DNA of 64,000 nt from Mycolicibacterium poriferae (GCF_010728325.1 NZ_AP022570.1:4030001-4094000), one strand, 5' to 3'; positions 32,272 through 42,842 are shown, counted from the stretch's first letter. Notes: generated from the letters alone by a model not told the origin. A program made the numbers and translations.

Positions 32272-34089
32272 ATGTGCACCGCATGTGACTGGTCGTCGCG
32301 CTTCGCCGCATTCGGCACTCCCCGACCGTTGTCGACCAGCCGCCGCACGGCCTTGCGCGCCGGCGCACTGCTCGTCGCCGCGACGAGTCTGGCCGCCTGT
32401 TCGACGACGGGTGAGAGCCCCTCGCCTGCTCCCGCCGAGAACGCCGACGCGGATGTGGTGTTCCACCGCGGACGGGTCTACACGCTGAACGAGACGGCGC
32501 CCTGGGCGCAGGCGATCGCCGTCACCGGAAACACGATCACCTATGTCGGCGACGACGACGGCGCCATGGCGTTGGCGGGTCCGGACACCCGCGTCGTCGA
32601 CCTGGCCGGGCGTCTGCTGATGCCCGGCTTCGTCGAGGCCCACATCCATCCGTTCCTCGGGGCGTTCCTCACCACAGGTGTCGACCTGCAGGTCCCGACC
32701 GGCGACGACGCGCTGGCCGCGATCGCCGACTACGCCCGACAGCATCCCACCGGCCCGGTGCGGGGGTTCGGGTGGCGGGTGGACATGTTCGGTCCGCAGG
32801 GCCCCACCCGAGCCGACCTGGACCGCGTGCTGCCCGACCGCCCGGGGTTCTTCTTCGCCATCGACGGACACAGCCTGTGGGCCAACAGCACCGCGCTCGA
32901 GATGGCCGGTGTCAGCCGCGACACCGCCGATCCCATACCGGGGTTCAGCTACTACGTCCGTGACGGCAACGGCGACCCGACGGGCTACATCCTGGAAGTG
33001 GACGCGGTCCTGAGCCTCGTCAACGCGATCGAGCCGATCTCACCCGGGAACATGCGGACGCTGCTCGAGTCGTGGCTGCCGAGGGCCTCCGAAGCGGGCA
33101 TCACCGCGCTGTTCGACGCCGGGGTACCGCCCATCGGTGACGACCAGGGCGCGCTGATCGGCCTGTACACCGACGTCGAGGAGCGCGGAGCGCTGCCGTT
33201 CCGCGTGGTGGCGTCCTATAGCGTCAAGTCACCGCCGGTCGACGGGGCGGTGGCCGCCCTCACCCACATCCGTGACCGGATCTCCAGCGAGCTGGTCACT
33301 GTGGGCGTGGTCAAGATCATCGGTGACGGCACCCAGGAGGGCTATACCGCCTGGCTGATCGAGCCCTACGCCGACAAGCCCGATTCGACAGGCGGCTCAC
33401 CCTTCACCGAGCAGCAATGGCGCCAACTCATCTCCGAGGTCGACGCCGCCGGGTTCGACGTGCACGTGCACGCCTGTGGTGAGCGCACCGCACGCACCGC
33501 GCTCGATGCCATCGAGGCCGCCGTCGCCGCCAACCCGCCCCGCGACCGTCGACACACCATTGCTCACCTGGTGTACGTGGCCGATCCGGACAGCGGCCGG
33601 TTCGCCGACCTCGGCGTCGTCGCACAGTTCTCGGCCAACTGGATGTCGGCTGACCCCGACACCGTGGAGAACCTGGCGGCCCGCTACGGGCGACCGCGCC
33701 AGGATCTGCTCTACCGCATCCAGGACGTCGCGCGAGCCGGCGGCCGCATCTCGCTGGGGACCGATTGGCCTGCGGCCGGGTACTTCTCGACCTACAGGCC
33801 GCTCGACTCGATCCAGATCGGCGTCACCCGGCAACTCATCGGCGAGCCCGACGCCGCCGTCCTCGCCCCCGCCGATCAGCGCCTGACCGTCGAGCAGGCC
33901 GTGCACGCCAACACGCTCGGGGCGGCCTATCAGATCCGGCTGGACGACCGGGTGGGTTCGTTACAGGCCGGAAAGCTTGCCGACCTGATCGTGCTGGACC
34001 GCAACATCTTCGACATCGACCCGCATGACATCCACCGCGCCGAGGTGCAGCTGACGATGATGAACGGGCGGGTCGTGCACGAGGTGTGA
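32272..34089 (+). CDS. Exported lipoprotein amidohydrolase (YtcJ/amidohydrolase_3 type)
   Basis: A 605-aa metal-dependent hydrolase. A twin-Arg stretch SRRTALRAG precedes a hydrophobic segment and lipobox SLAAC, with C43 as the lipidated residue, so export by Tat and membrane anchoring are likely. The catalytic domain has the EAHIHP metal motif, VVKIIGDGTQEGYT (probable carboxylated Lys), VHVHACGERT, HTIAHLV and LGTDWPAAGY (Asp ligand). The family acts on amides and imidates, with substrates mostly unknown. It is absent at this position in M. tuberculosis, so it looks like an accessory insertion between DUF4191 and RDD genes. The exact start is uncertain: about 23 residues precede the Tat motif from ATG 32272. 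Confidence 0.85.
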   Translation: MCTACDWSSRFAAFGTPRPLSTSRRTALRAGALLVAATSLAACSTTGESPSPAPAENADADVVFHRGRVYTLNETAPWAQAIAVTGNTITYVGDDDGAMALAGPDTRVVDLAGRLLMPGFVEAHIHPFLGAFLTTGVDLQVPTGDDALAAIADYARQHPTGPVRGFGWRVDMFGPQGPTRADLDRVLPDRPGFFFAIDGHSLWANSTALEMAGVSRDTADPIPGFSYYVRDGNGDPTGYILEVDAVLSLVNAIEPISPGNMRTLLESWLPRASEAGITALFDAGVPPIGDDQGALIGLYTDVEERGALPFRVVASYSVKSPPVDGAVAALTHIRDRISSELVTVGVVKIIGDGTQEGYTAWLIEPYADKPDSTGGSPFTEQQWRQLISEVDAAGFDVHVHACGERTARTALDAIEAAVAANPPRDRRHTIAHLVYVADPDSGRFADLGVVAQFSANWMSADPDTVENLAARYGRPRQDLLYRIQDVARAGGRISLGTDWPAAGYFSTYRPLDSIQIGVTRQLIGEPDAAVLAPADQRLTVEQAVHANTLGAAYQIRLDDRVGSLQAGKLADLIVLDRNIFDIDPHDIHRAEVQLTMMNGRVVHEV

Positions 34090-34095
34090 GACGCC

Positions 34096-34560
34096 CTACC
34101 GCTTCACCACCGCGGTCTTGGTGGCCAGGTCGTGCAGCCCCCGTAGATCGGAGTCGGTGAACAGCGCGGGGATCACCAGCGCGATCAACAGTCCGCGGCC
34201 CAGCGCCCGGCCGACACCTGCCGGGCGGCCGTCGACGCCGACCACTCTGAGCCCCAGCACCAGCTGGCCCGGGGAAAACCCGAACAGTCGCACCGACACC
34301 ACGCCGAGCACCAGCCAGATCCCCAGTACTGCCGTCGACAGCATCGACATGCTGATCAACCCGAACGTCATCGCGAGGGCGGCCAGCCCGTAGGAGACCA
34401 GCCAGTCGAGGCTCAACGCAGCGACCCGGCGCCCGAACCGGGCGATCGAACCCGGACCGCTCTGCGGCATCCCGAGCCGCTCGCCCGGGTACTTGCCGGG
34501 ATCCGAGGCGTCGGGCCCGGACAGCCAGGACCCCAGACCGGAGCCAGTGGAAGGGGCCAT
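34096..34560 (-). CDS. RDD family membrane protein (Rv2219A-like)
   Basis: A 154-aa membrane protein with a soluble Gly/Ser/Pro N-terminus (1-45) and the RDD domain. FGRRVAALSLDWLVSYGLAAL contains the Arg and Asp residues that name the family; a second helix follows, and GQLVLGLRVVGVDGRPAGVGRALGR leads into the last helix. ATG 34560 has TATCCT 6 nt upstream (leaderless type). A GTG eight codons further upstream is possible but less likely. Its role is unknown; RDD proteins have been linked to ion transport or membrane-protein modulation. It is divergent from glnA1, as Rv2219A is in M. tuberculosis. Confidence 0.85.
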   Translation of the reverse strand: MAPSTGSGLGSWLSGPDASDPGKYPGERLGMPQSGPGSIARFGRRVAALSLDWLVSYGLAALAMTFGLISMSMLSTAVLGIWLVLGVVSVRLFGFSPGQLVLGLRVVGVDGRPAGVGRALGRGLLIALVIPALFTDSDLRGLHDLATKTAVVKR

Positions 34561-34566
34561 GATGCC

Positions 34567-34572
34567 AGGATA
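34567..34572 (-). promoter_or_regulatory. -10 TATCCT, 6 nt before the RDD gene ATG
   Basis: TANNNT hexamer at leaderless spacing. Confidence 0.4.
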
Positions 34573-34618
34573 TGTGTGCACCACGACCGTGCTGGAACCG
34601 CCACCGGAAGGCTCATGC

Positions 34619-34656
34619 GTAACGTCGGCGCAACATATGGTTGACGACGGTGCAAC
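34619..34656 (+). promoter_or_regulatory. Two-site GlnR-type operator upstream of glnA1
   Basis: The sequence reads GTAAC-n6-GCAAC (34619-34634), then 6 nt, then TTGAC-n6-GCAAC (34641-34656). This is the a-site/b-site layout described for actinobacterial GlnR boxes (gTnAC-n6-GnAAC). It lies 53-90 bp before the glnA1 start, so nitrogen control by GlnR is likely. Confidence 0.6.
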
Positions 34657-34708
34657 ATCGGGTCCATAGCGTCAACGCGCGGGCTTACCAAATAAAGGAG
34701 AGCAATCA

Positions 34709-36136
<1,428 letters not shown>

Positions 36137-36145
<9 letters not shown>

Positions 36146-36198
36146 TCGGCCCCGCCGACGCGACGTTCAGTCGGCCCCGCCGACGCGACGTCTGAGTC
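36137..36198. repeat. 25-bp tandem repeat on the glnA1 stop codon
   Basis: Copies at 36137-36161 and 36162-36186 share GTCGGCCCCGCCGACGC and differ at one position; a partial third copy begins at 36187. The first copy contains the glnA1 TAG; the second has CAG at that place. Confidence 0.8.
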
Positions 36199-36204
36199 AC
36201 CCGG

Positions 36205-36245
36205 AGAGCCGGATGGCCGCCCCGTACGGGGTGCCATCCGGCTCT
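36205..36245 (+). terminator. Perfect 13-bp hairpin after glnA1
   Basis: AGAGCCGGATGGC (36205-36217) pairs exactly with 36233-36245 across a 15-nt loop, followed by TTTGTCTTC. Intrinsic terminator of glnA1. Confidence 0.8.
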
Positions 36246-36303
36246 TTGTCTTCCCGCAACTCCTTCGACACCGAAACGCTATGCGGACTGCAGTCCGCTC
36301 CGG

Positions 36304-36309
36304 TACCCT
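36304..36309 (+). promoter_or_regulatory. -10 TACCCT, 7 nt before the DoxX gene ATG
   Basis: TANNNT hexamer at leaderless spacing; it supports ATG 36317 as the start. Confidence 0.45.
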
Positions 36310-36316
36310 CACAGCT

Positions 36317-36751
36317 ATGTCACAGAAAGTGGATGCGCGCCTGGCGAGCCTGTCCTCCCCCGCGCTGAGCATCTTCCGCATCATCTTCGGCCTGCTGTTC
36401 ACGCTGCACGGCACGATGAAGCTCTTCGGCTGGCCCGTCGGCGAGGCTGTGCCGGTGGGCACCTGGCCTTTCTGGTGGGCGGGCCTGATCGAACTCGTCA
36501 CCGGCCTGCTGATCACGGTCGGCTTCTTCACCCGCATCGCGGCGCTGATCGCCGCGGGCCAGATGGCGGTCGCCTACTTGTGGCAGCACTGGGGCATCCT
36601 CGGTGGCGAACTCGGAAGCTTCTGGCCCACCGAGAACGGCGGGGAACCCGCGCTGCTGTTCTGCTTCGGATTCCTCCTGCTGGCGGCGACCGGCGCCGGA
36701 GCGTGGTCCGTCGACGGCCAGCGTGGCGGGTCGTCCCTCGCCCGCACCTGA
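36317..36751 (+). CDS. DoxX family membrane protein
   Basis: A 144-aa four-helix membrane protein. SIFRIIFGLLFTLHGTMKLFGW is the DoxX-type first helix, GLIELVTGLLITVGFFTRIAAL the second and third, and LLFCFGFLLLAATGAGAWSVD the last. DoxX-family proteins are often linked to redox or thiol stress, and in mycobacteria a DoxX protein works with SodA and SseA, but many members are uncharacterised, as this one is. ATG 36317 is preceded by TACCCT at 7 nt and no ribosome site. It stands between the glnA1 terminator and a convergent F420-type oxidoreductase. I do not recall it at this position in M. tuberculosis. Confidence 0.85.
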   Translation: MSQKVDARLASLSSPALSIFRIIFGLLFTLHGTMKLFGWPVGEAVPVGTWPFWWAGLIELVTGLLITVGFFTRIAALIAAGQMAVAYLWQHWGILGGELGSFWPTENGGEPALLFCFGFLLLAATGAGAWSVDGQRGGSSLART

Positions 36752-36758
36752 GCTGCCC

Positions 36759-37619
36759 TCAGTCGCCGAGCCTCAAATCCGCGCGGAACCGGCGCATCCC
36801 GTCGATCTTGTCGGCGGTACTCGCGTCGGGACCGCTGTAGAACATCCACGGCATCGTGATGATCCCGGTGATGCCGCCGGCCTCGGCGCGCGCGTAATGC
36901 TCGGGGGTGAACGCGTCGGTCAGCGGCGTGATCACCTCGAAACCGTCCATGCTCAGATCCTTCTCGGCGCGCAACCGGCGGACGGCGTCGACCCGTTCCA
37001 GCGCCTTGTCGGTGGTGATGAGATCACCGATCCAGCCGTCGTGCCGGGCGGCCCGGCGCAGCGCAATATCCGACAGCCCGCCCACGTACACCGGAATCGG
37101 CGGCGGGGTGGGCTCCATCTCCAGCCGAGGAGCGGTGTAGAACTCGCCGGAGAACTCGGTCCAACCCGGCGACCACAACGCCTTCATCAGCTCGAGCATC
37201 TCGTCGGTGCGCCGGCCGCGTTTCTCGAACCGCTGACCGAGCAACTCGAACTCCTCACGGCACCAGCCCACACCGATACCGAGCTCCAGGCGGCCGTCCG
37301 CCAGCACTGCCGCGGTTCCGATCGACTTGGCCGCCGAGTACGGATCGCGCATCGCGGGCAGGTACACCGTGGTGACGAACCGTAGTCGGGTGGTCACCAA
37401 CGCGATCGCCCCGATCATCACCCACGGGTCGGGCCAGTCGGTGAACGCCTCCCAGCGCCGGGCCCCGTCCTTGGTGTAGGGATAGGGCGTCTGCAGAGTT
37501 TCGAGGTTGATGACGTGATCCGGGATCGCCATCCCGTGATACCCGAGATCGTCGGCGGCCCTGGCGATCTCGACAGCCTCCCGGGTATCCAGGAACGCCG
37601 TGCTGACATAGAACTTCAT
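36759..37619 (-). CDS. LLM-class F420-dependent oxidoreductase
   Basis: A 286-aa luciferase-like monooxygenase-fold protein of the TIGR03619-like group, abundant in mycobacteria and usually F420-dependent. MKFYVSTAFLDTREAVEIARAADDLGY is the typical first strand and helix. AIPDHVINLE, TTRLRFVTTVYLPAMRDP, the GRLELGIGVGWCREEFELLG signature and PIPVYVGGLSDIALRRAAR follow. The substrate is unknown. ATG 37619 overlaps the stop of the upstream thioesterase-like gene (ATGA), so the two are translationally coupled and may act on the same acyl or ring compound. That link is inference. Confidence 0.86.
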   Translation of the reverse strand: MKFYVSTAFLDTREAVEIARAADDLGYHGMAIPDHVINLETLQTPYPYTKDGARRWEAFTDWPDPWVMIGAIALVTTRLRFVTTVYLPAMRDPYSAAKSIGTAAVLADGRLELGIGVGWCREEFELLGQRFEKRGRRTDEMLELMKALWSPGWTEFSGEFYTAPRLEMEPTPPPIPVYVGGLSDIALRRAARHDGWIGDLITTDKALERVDAVRRLRAEKDLSMDGFEVITPLTDAFTPEHYARAEAGGITGIITMPWMFYSGPDASTADKIDGMRRFRADLRLGD

Positions 37620-38245
37620 CCGGCGTCGCGCGCCCAGGCCGGCATGATGAACACACCCTCGGCTTCCACGGTCACACCCTCGGCGTCCTTGAGGTATCCC
37701 CGCGCATAGGTCTTGAAGCCTTCCGACCGTTCGACGAACGCCTCCGCCCGCACCGGCCCCAGGTGTGTGCCGCGCAGATATTTCACACTGATCGTGCCGG
37801 TGAACTTCGGCAGGCTCAGCCCCTCGCTGGCGACCTCGCCGAGTATGTGATCGAGCAGCAGCGCGCAGATGCCACCGTGCACCCACCCGGGCGGTCCCTC
37901 GTACGCCCGACCCAACGTGAACTCACTCCAGCAGCTGCCGTCGGGCTCGTGCTGGATGACCATCGGCGGGGCGATGGCGTTGCGAAGTCCGACAGCGGGA
38001 TTGGCCCAGGCGACCGGCTTGCCGGTCTCGGCATGCCGCAGAGTGGAGGTCACGGTTCGCTGGTCGCGTTCGAGTAACTCGGTCGCGGCCTCGAGGTGTC
38101 GCAGCGCCTCCTGCACGGTGCCGTCGTCGACGGCGGTGTGGATCCCCACATCGATGAGTCTGCGCAGCGCGTCAGTGAGCGGGTCGTAGCTGGCCCGCTG
38201 GCGGTCGTACTCTTCACCGCTGATCACATCGAACGGAAAACTCAC
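37616..38245 (-). CDS. PaaI-type hotdog thioesterase
   Basis: A 209-aa protein with an N-terminal helical extension (1-90) and a hotdog domain. The thioesterase signature is GWVHGGICALLLDHILGE, with H123-Gly-Gly and the acidic D132 on the hotdog helix; SVKYLRGTHLGPVRAEAFVE follows. Family members hydrolyse acyl-CoA thioesters. GTG 38245 is chosen because GGAGG lies 6 nt upstream. That Shine-Dalgarno copy is the same GGAGG that occurs in every unit of the adjacent 25-bp repeat array, so the array runs straight into the ribosome site. It is downstream of glnE on the same strand and coupled to the F420-type gene by ATGA. Confidence 0.84.
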   Translation of the reverse strand: MSFPFDVISGEEYDRQRASYDPLTDALRRLIDVGIHTAVDDGTVQEALRHLEAATELLERDQRTVTSTLRHAETGKPVAWANPAVGLRNAIAPPMVIQHEPDGSCWSEFTLGRAYEGPPGWVHGGICALLLDHILGEVASEGLSLPKFTGTISVKYLRGTHLGPVRAEAFVERSEGFKTYARGYLKDAEGVTVEAEGVFIMPAWARDAG

Positions 38246-38256
38246 ACCAATCCTCC

Positions 38257-38431
38257 ACATCCACAAGTCGACTCAGCCGCTGCATCCATGACTCGGCTCA
38301 GCCTCCACATCCATCAGTCGGCTCAGCCTCCACACCCATGAGTCGGCTCAGCCTCCACACCCATGAGTCGGCTCAGCCTCCACACCCATGAGTCGGCTCA
38401 GCCTCCACATCCATGAGTCGGCTCAGCCTCC
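38257..38431. repeat. Seven tandem 25-bp repeats between glnE and the thioesterase gene
   Basis: Exactly 175 bp (7 x 25). In the direction of transcription (minus strand) each unit starts GGAGGCTGAGCCGACTCATG and ends GGTGT or GATGT. The central three copies are identical; the outermost two near the thioesterase gene have diverged. The glnE stop codon is inside the first unit, and the last unit abuts the GGAGG ribosome site of the next gene. Each unit carries GGAGG, TGA and ATG. Confidence 0.92.
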
Positions 38432-41398
38432 GAAAACCTTGCGGACCACGGCCTTCGCCCGTCGTGTCACCCGCAGATAGTTGTCCAGGAACTCGCCGCC
38501 GTCCCCGTCAGGCCAGCCGGCCGCGGTCGCCACGGCGTTGAGCAGACGTCCCGGCCCCGGCAGCTGGTCGGTCGGCTTGCCACGCACCAGCACCAGCGCA
38601 TTGCGCGCCTTGGTCGCGGTCAGCCACGCGTCACGCAGCAGTTCGATGTCGCCCTCGGCGATCAATTCGGCTGCGCCGATCGCGGCCAGGCTGTCCAGCG
38701 TCGAGGTGTTGTGCAGTGCGGGGATCTTGTGCGCATACCGCAACTGCAGCAACTGGACGGTCCACTCGATGTCGGCCAACCCGCCGCGGCCGAGCTTGGT
38801 GTGGGTGTTCGGGTCGGCGCCGCGGGGCAGCCGTTCGGCGTCCACCCGCGCCTTGATCCGCCTGATCTCCTGTACGGTCTCGGCCGACACACCGCCGGGC
38901 GGATACCGGGTCTTGTCGATCATCAGCAGGAACTTCTCGCCCAGTTCGAGGTCCCCGGCCACCCGGTGGGCCCGCAGCAGCGCCTGCACCTCCCACGGCT
39001 GCGCCCACTGCGCGTAGTAGGTCTGGTAGGACGACAGCGTGCGGACCAGAGAGCCGCTGCGCCCCTCGGGACGCAGGTTCGTGTCCACCTCCAGCGGTGG
39101 GTCGGCACCCGGGGTTCCCAATCGTGAGCGCACCTGCTCGGCCACCGTCACCGACCAGCGCACCGCCGCCGACTCCTCCACCCCGTCGTTGGGTTCGCAC
39201 ACGAACATGACGTCGGCGTCCGATCCGTACCCCAGTTCTCCTCCACCGAGGCGGCCCATCCCGATGACCGCGATACGGGCCGGTGGACCGGACTCCGGGG
39301 AGTTCGCCCGGATCACTGCGTCCAAGGCGGCCTGCAGCACCGCCACCCACACCGCGGTGAGCTGCTTGCACACGGCGGTGACGCTCATCATGCCGAGCAG
39401 ATCGGCCGAGGCGATGCGGGCCAGTTCCCGGCGGCGCAGCGACCGTGCCGCGGCGATCGCCCGGGCCGGGTCGCTGTGCCGTGCCGCCGAAGCAACCAAC
39501 GAACGGGCCACCCCCTCGGGGTCCGCCTCGCACAGCTTGGGCCCGTTCGGACCGTCGGCATAGAGCTGGATGACTTCCGGATCGTGCATGAGCAGTTCCG
39601 GAACGTAGGCCGAGGTGCCCAGCACGTGCATCAACCGTTTGGCAACCGCCCCCTCGTCGCGCAGCGTTGCCAGATACCACCGGTGGTCGGCCATCGCGTC
39701 GCTGAGGCGGCGGTAGTTCAGCAGCCCGGCGTCCGGGTCGGGGGTGTCGGACAGCCAGTCCAGCAGTGTCGGCAACAGCACCCGCTGCACCCGGCCACGG
39801 CGCCCGCTGCTGCCGGTCAGCGCCGCCAGATGGGTCAGCGCGCTCTCCGCACCCTCGTAACCCAGAGCGGCGAGCTGACGCTCGGCGGCTTTGGCGCTCA
39901 TCCCGACCGGGAGACCCATCGTCGCCTCGGCGACCGACTCCAGCAGGGGCTGGTAGAACAGCTTGGCGTGCAGCCGCGACACCCGGTGGCTCTGGCGCCG
40001 CAGCTCCTCCCGCAGCACGCCCAGCGAGTCGTGGCGGCCGTCGGGACGCATGTGCGCCGCGCGCGCCAGCCAGCGCAGCGCCTCGTCGTCGTCGAATTCG
40101 GGCAGCATGTGGGTGCGCTTGAGACGCTGCAGCTGCAACCGGTGCTCGAGCAGGCGCAGGAACTCGTACGAGGCGGTCATGTTGGCCGCGTCGTCCCTGC
40201 CGACGTACCCGCCGTCGGCGAGCGCGGTCAGCGCTTCGACGGTCGACGCCACGTGCAATGACTCGTCGTTGCGTCCGTGCACCAGCTGCAGCAGCTGCAC
40301 GGCGAACTCGACGTCCCGCAGGCCGCCGGTGCCCAACTTGAGTTCGCGCGAGCGCACCGCGGCCGGCACCAGCTCCTCGACCCGGCGGCGCATCGCCTGC
40401 ACCTCGGGCACGAAATCCTCACGCTCGCAGGCGGTCCACACCATGGGCTCGAGAGCCTCGAGGTAGCGCCTGCCCAGATCCATGTCGCCGACGGCGGGCC
40501 GCGCCTTCATCAGCGCCTGGAACTCCCAGGTCTTGGCCCACCGCTGGTAGTAGGCGACGTGGGAGTCCAATGAGCGCACCAGCTGGCCCTGCTTACCCTC
40601 CGGCCGCAACGCCGCGTCGACCTCGAAGAACGCGTCGGAGGCCAGCCGCATCATCTCGCCGGCGATGCGGGTCGCCAGGGCGAGGCTGCTGTGGGAGCCG
40701 TCTTCGGCGACGAAGATGACGTCGACGTCGCTGACGTAGTTCAGCTCGCGGGCGCCGCATTTGCCCATCGCGACGACGGCCAGCGCCGGCGGGGTGTCCG
40801 CGCCGCACACCGAGCGGTTCACCACGCTCAACGCCGCGCCCAGCGCGGCGTCGGCGAGGTCGGCCAGGTGGCGTCCGACCTCGGTGAACGGCAGCACCGG
40901 CTCGTTCTCCACGGTCGGAGCCAGATCCAGTGCGGCGAGCACCATCACCCGGCTGCGGTAGAGCACCCGAAGCGGAGACACCGCCGCGATCGCGTCGTCG
41001 TGCTGGTCGGCCTCGGCGGCGAAGATCTCGTGCAGCTGCGCCGGTGTCGGCAGCGTGACGGTGCCGGCCAACAGATGCCAGGCCTCGGGGTTGGCGATCA
41101 GGTGATCACCGAGCGCCAGCGAGGACCCGAGGACCGCGAACAGTCGTCCGCGTAGCCCGCGATCCTTCAGCAGTGCGCTGTCGAGTTCGTCCCAACCCGA
41201 GTCGAGCGCCTCGGCCAGGCGGGTGATTGCGCGCAGCGCGGTGTCGGCGTCGGGGGCCCGCGACAGCGACCACAACAGTTCCACGTGGGCGTCGGTGTTC
41301 CACCCGAGCCGGTCCAGGTCGGCCTGCGCGGTCGACTCCACCAGCCCGAGCCGACCGACGCCGGGCAGCTTGGGTCGCTGCGTCGCGGGTTTGGCCAC
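38423..41398 (-). CDS. glnE: Bifunctional glutamine-synthetase adenylyltransferase/deadenylase
   Basis: GlnE attaches and removes AMP on Tyr of glutamine synthetase (Tyr406 of the GlnA1 encoded at 34709). From GTG 41398 it is 991 aa, close to the M. tuberculosis enzyme. It has the deadenylase nucleotidyltransferase domain with S223-D224-x-D226 ([11 protein letters not shown]), a central linker and regulatory region, and the adenylylase domain with S726-D727-x-D729 ([11 protein letters not shown]). GTG 41398 is supported by a TAGATT hexamer exactly 7 nt upstream. It lies between glnA2 and a repeat array, in the order glnA1-glnE-glnA2 also seen in M. tuberculosis (Rv2220 to Rv2222c). Confidence 0.95.
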   Translation of the reverse strand: MAKPATQRPKLPGVGRLGLVESTAQADLDRLGWNTDAHVELLWSLSRAPDADTALRAITRLAEALDSGWDELDSALLKDRGLRGRLFAVLGSSLALGDHLIANPEAWHLLAGTVTLPTPAQLHEIFAAEADQHDDAIAAVSPLRVLYRSRVMVLAALDLAPTVENEPVLPFTEVGRHLADLADAALGAALSVVNRSVCGADTPPALAVVAMGKCGARELNYVSDVDVIFVAEDGSHSSLALATRIAGEMMRLASDAFFEVDAALRPEGKQGQLVRSLDSHVAYYQRWAKTWEFQALMKARPAVGDMDLGRRYLEALEPMVWTACEREDFVPEVQAMRRRVEELVPAAVRSRELKLGTGGLRDVEFAVQLLQLVHGRNDESLHVASTVEALTALADGGYVGRDDAANMTASYEFLRLLEHRLQLQRLKRTHMLPEFDDDEALRWLARAAHMRPDGRHDSLGVLREELRRQSHRVSRLHAKLFYQPLLESVAEATMGLPVGMSAKAAERQLAALGYEGAESALTHLAALTGSSGRRGRVQRVLLPTLLDWLSDTPDPDAGLLNYRRLSDAMADHRWYLATLRDEGAVAKRLMHVLGTSAYVPELLMHDPEVIQLYADGPNGPKLCEADPEGVARSLVASAARHSDPARAIAAARSLRRRELARIASADLLGMMSVTAVCKQLTAVWVAVLQAALDAVIRANSPESGPPARIAVIGMGRLGGGELGYGSDADVMFVCEPNDGVEESAAVRWSVTVAEQVRSRLGTPGADPPLEVDTNLRPEGRSGSLVRTLSSYQTYYAQWAQPWEVQALLRAHRVAGDLELGEKFLLMIDKTRYPPGGVSAETVQEIRRIKARVDAERLPRGADPNTHTKLGRGGLADIEWTVQLLQLRYAHKIPALHNTSTLDSLAAIGAAELIAEGDIELLRDAWLTATKARNALVLVRGKPTDQLPGPGRLLNAVATAAGWPDGDGGEFLDNYLRVTRRAKAVVRKVFGG

Positions 41399-41405
41399 CC
41401 TTGAG

Positions 41406-41411
41406 AATCTA
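41406..41411 (-). promoter_or_regulatory. -10 TAGATT, 7 nt before glnE GTG
   Basis: TANNNT hexamer at leaderless spacing in the 29-bp gap after glnA2. Confidence 0.45.
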
Positions 41412-41427
41412 GTGCAGGGCGAAATCC

Positions 41428-42768
41428 CTACAGCGACAGATACGTCTTCAGCTCGAACGGAGTGACGTGACTGCGGTAGTTCTCCCACTCGGTGCGCTTG
41501 TTGCGCAGGAAGAAGTCGAAGACGTGCTCGCCGAGCGCTTCGGCGACCAGTTCGGAATTCTCCATCTCCGTCAGCGCGACACCCAGGCTGCCGGGCAGCT
41601 CCTTGTACCCCAGCGCGCGACGCTCCTCTGAGGTCAGGCTCCACAGGTTGTCCTCGGCCTGCGGTCCCAGCGTGTAGCCCTTCTCCACCCCGCGCAGCCC
41701 GGCGGCCAGCAACACCGCGAACGTCAGGTAGGGGTTGCACGCCGAGTCGGGGCTGCGCACCTCGATGCGCCGCGACGACGCCTTGTGCGGGGTGTACATC
41801 GGCACCCGCACCAGCGCCGAGCGGTTGGCCGCACCCCAGGACGCCGCGGTCGGGGCCTCACCGCCGTGCACCAGCCGCTTGTAGGAGTTGACCCATTGGT
41901 TGGTGACCGCGCTGATCTCGGTGGCATGCTCGAGAATGCCTGCGATGAAGGACTTTCCGACCTCGGAGAGCTGCAGGGGGTCTTCCGGGCTGTGGAAGGC
42001 GTTGTTCTCGCCTTCGAACAGGCTCATGTGGGTGTGCATCGCCGATCCCGGGTGCTCGGCGAACGGCTTGGGCATGAACGAGGCCCGCACCCCGTCCCCG
42101 AGGGCGACCTCCTTGACGACGTAGCGGAACGTCATCACGTTGTCGGCCATCGACAGCGCGTCGGCGTAGCGCAGGTCGATCTCCTGCTGCCCGGGCGCGC
42201 CTTCGTGGTGGCTGAACTCGACCGAGATGCCCATCTGCTCGAGCGCGTCGATCGCGTGGCGGCGGAAGTTCGGCGCGGTGGCGTGCACAGCCTGGTCGAA
42301 GTAGCCGCCGTTGTCCGCGGGCTCGGGCTCGCTGCCGTCGTCGGGGCCGGGCTTGAGGAGGAAGAACTCGATCTCGGGATGGACATAGCAAGTGAAACCG
42401 AGGTCGCTGGCCTTCGAGAGCTGACGACGCAGCACGTGCCGCGAGTCCGCCCACGACGGCGAACCGTCGGGCATCGTGATGTCGCAGAACATCCGCGCCG
42501 AGTGATGCTCGCCGGCGCTGGAGGTCCAGGGCAGCACCTGGAACGTCGACGGATCGGGTCGGGCGACCATGTCGGCCTCGGACACGCGGGCAAACCCCTC
42601 GATGGCCGAGCCGTCGAATCCGATGCCCTCCTCGAAGGCACCCTCGAGTTCGGCGGGCGCGATCGCCACGGACTTGAGGAATCCGAGCACGTCGGTGAAC
42701 CACAACCGGACGAAGCGGATGTCGCGCTCCTCCAGAGTGCGCAGCACGAATTCCTTCTGCCGATCCAT
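41428..42768 (-). CDS. glnA2: Glutamine synthetase family protein GlnA2
   Basis: A second glutamine-synthetase-fold enzyme of 446 aa (type I-alpha size). [42 protein letters not shown] and the [11 protein letters not shown] segment carry the metal and substrate residues. At the place of the adenylylation Tyr of GlnA1 the sequence reads DNLWSLT, so it is probably not regulated by GlnE. In other actinobacteria some GlnA-like enzymes act on polyamines, so glutamine synthesis is not certain here. ATG 42768 has TACGCT exactly 7 nt upstream. Synteny is to Rv2222c. Confidence 0.9.
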   Translation of the reverse strand: MDRQKEFVLRTLEERDIRFVRLWFTDVLGFLKSVAIAPAELEGAFEEGIGFDGSAIEGFARVSEADMVARPDPSTFQVLPWTSSAGEHHSARMFCDITMPDGSPSWADSRHVLRRQLSKASDLGFTCYVHPEIEFFLLKPGPDDGSEPEPADNGGYFDQAVHATAPNFRRHAIDALEQMGISVEFSHHEGAPGQQEIDLRYADALSMADNVMTFRYVVKEVALGDGVRASFMPKPFAEHPGSAMHTHMSLFEGENNAFHSPEDPLQLSEVGKSFIAGILEHATEISAVTNQWVNSYKRLVHGGEAPTAASWGAANRSALVRVPMYTPHKASSRRIEVRSPDSACNPYLTFAVLLAAGLRGVEKGYTLGPQAEDNLWSLTSEERRALGYKELPGSLGVALTEMENSELVAEALGEHVFDFFLRNKRTEWENYRSHVTPFELKTYLSL

Positions 42769-42775
42769 GCCCGCG

Positions 42776-42781
42776 AGCGTA
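42776..42781 (-). promoter_or_regulatory. -10 TACGCT, 7 nt before glnA2 ATG
   Basis: TANNNT hexamer at leaderless spacing. Confidence 0.45.
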
Positions 42782-42802
42782 GGTTCCGCCTGTTAAATCC
42801 GT

Positions 42803-42842
42803 GTTACGTCCGGACGCTCCGGTTCGGGTATCCGGTTACGTC
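42803..42842. promoter_or_regulatory. Two GTTACGTC direct repeats between glnA2 and the Nudix gene
   Basis: GTTACGTC occurs at 42803-42810 and 42835-42842, 32 bp apart (about three helical turns), in the 121-bp divergent interval. This could be a regulator site; it does not match the full GlnR box. Confidence 0.25.

Noticed and set aside
38257..38431. CRISPR array reading of the 25-bp repeats
   Set aside because: The copies are directly adjacent with no spacers and no cas gene is nearby.
41399..41740. N-terminal extension of glnE to an ATG at 41740
   Set aside because: It would overlap the 3' end of glnA2 on the same strand; the GlnE N-terminus begins at GTG 41398, which has a -10 box 7 nt upstream.
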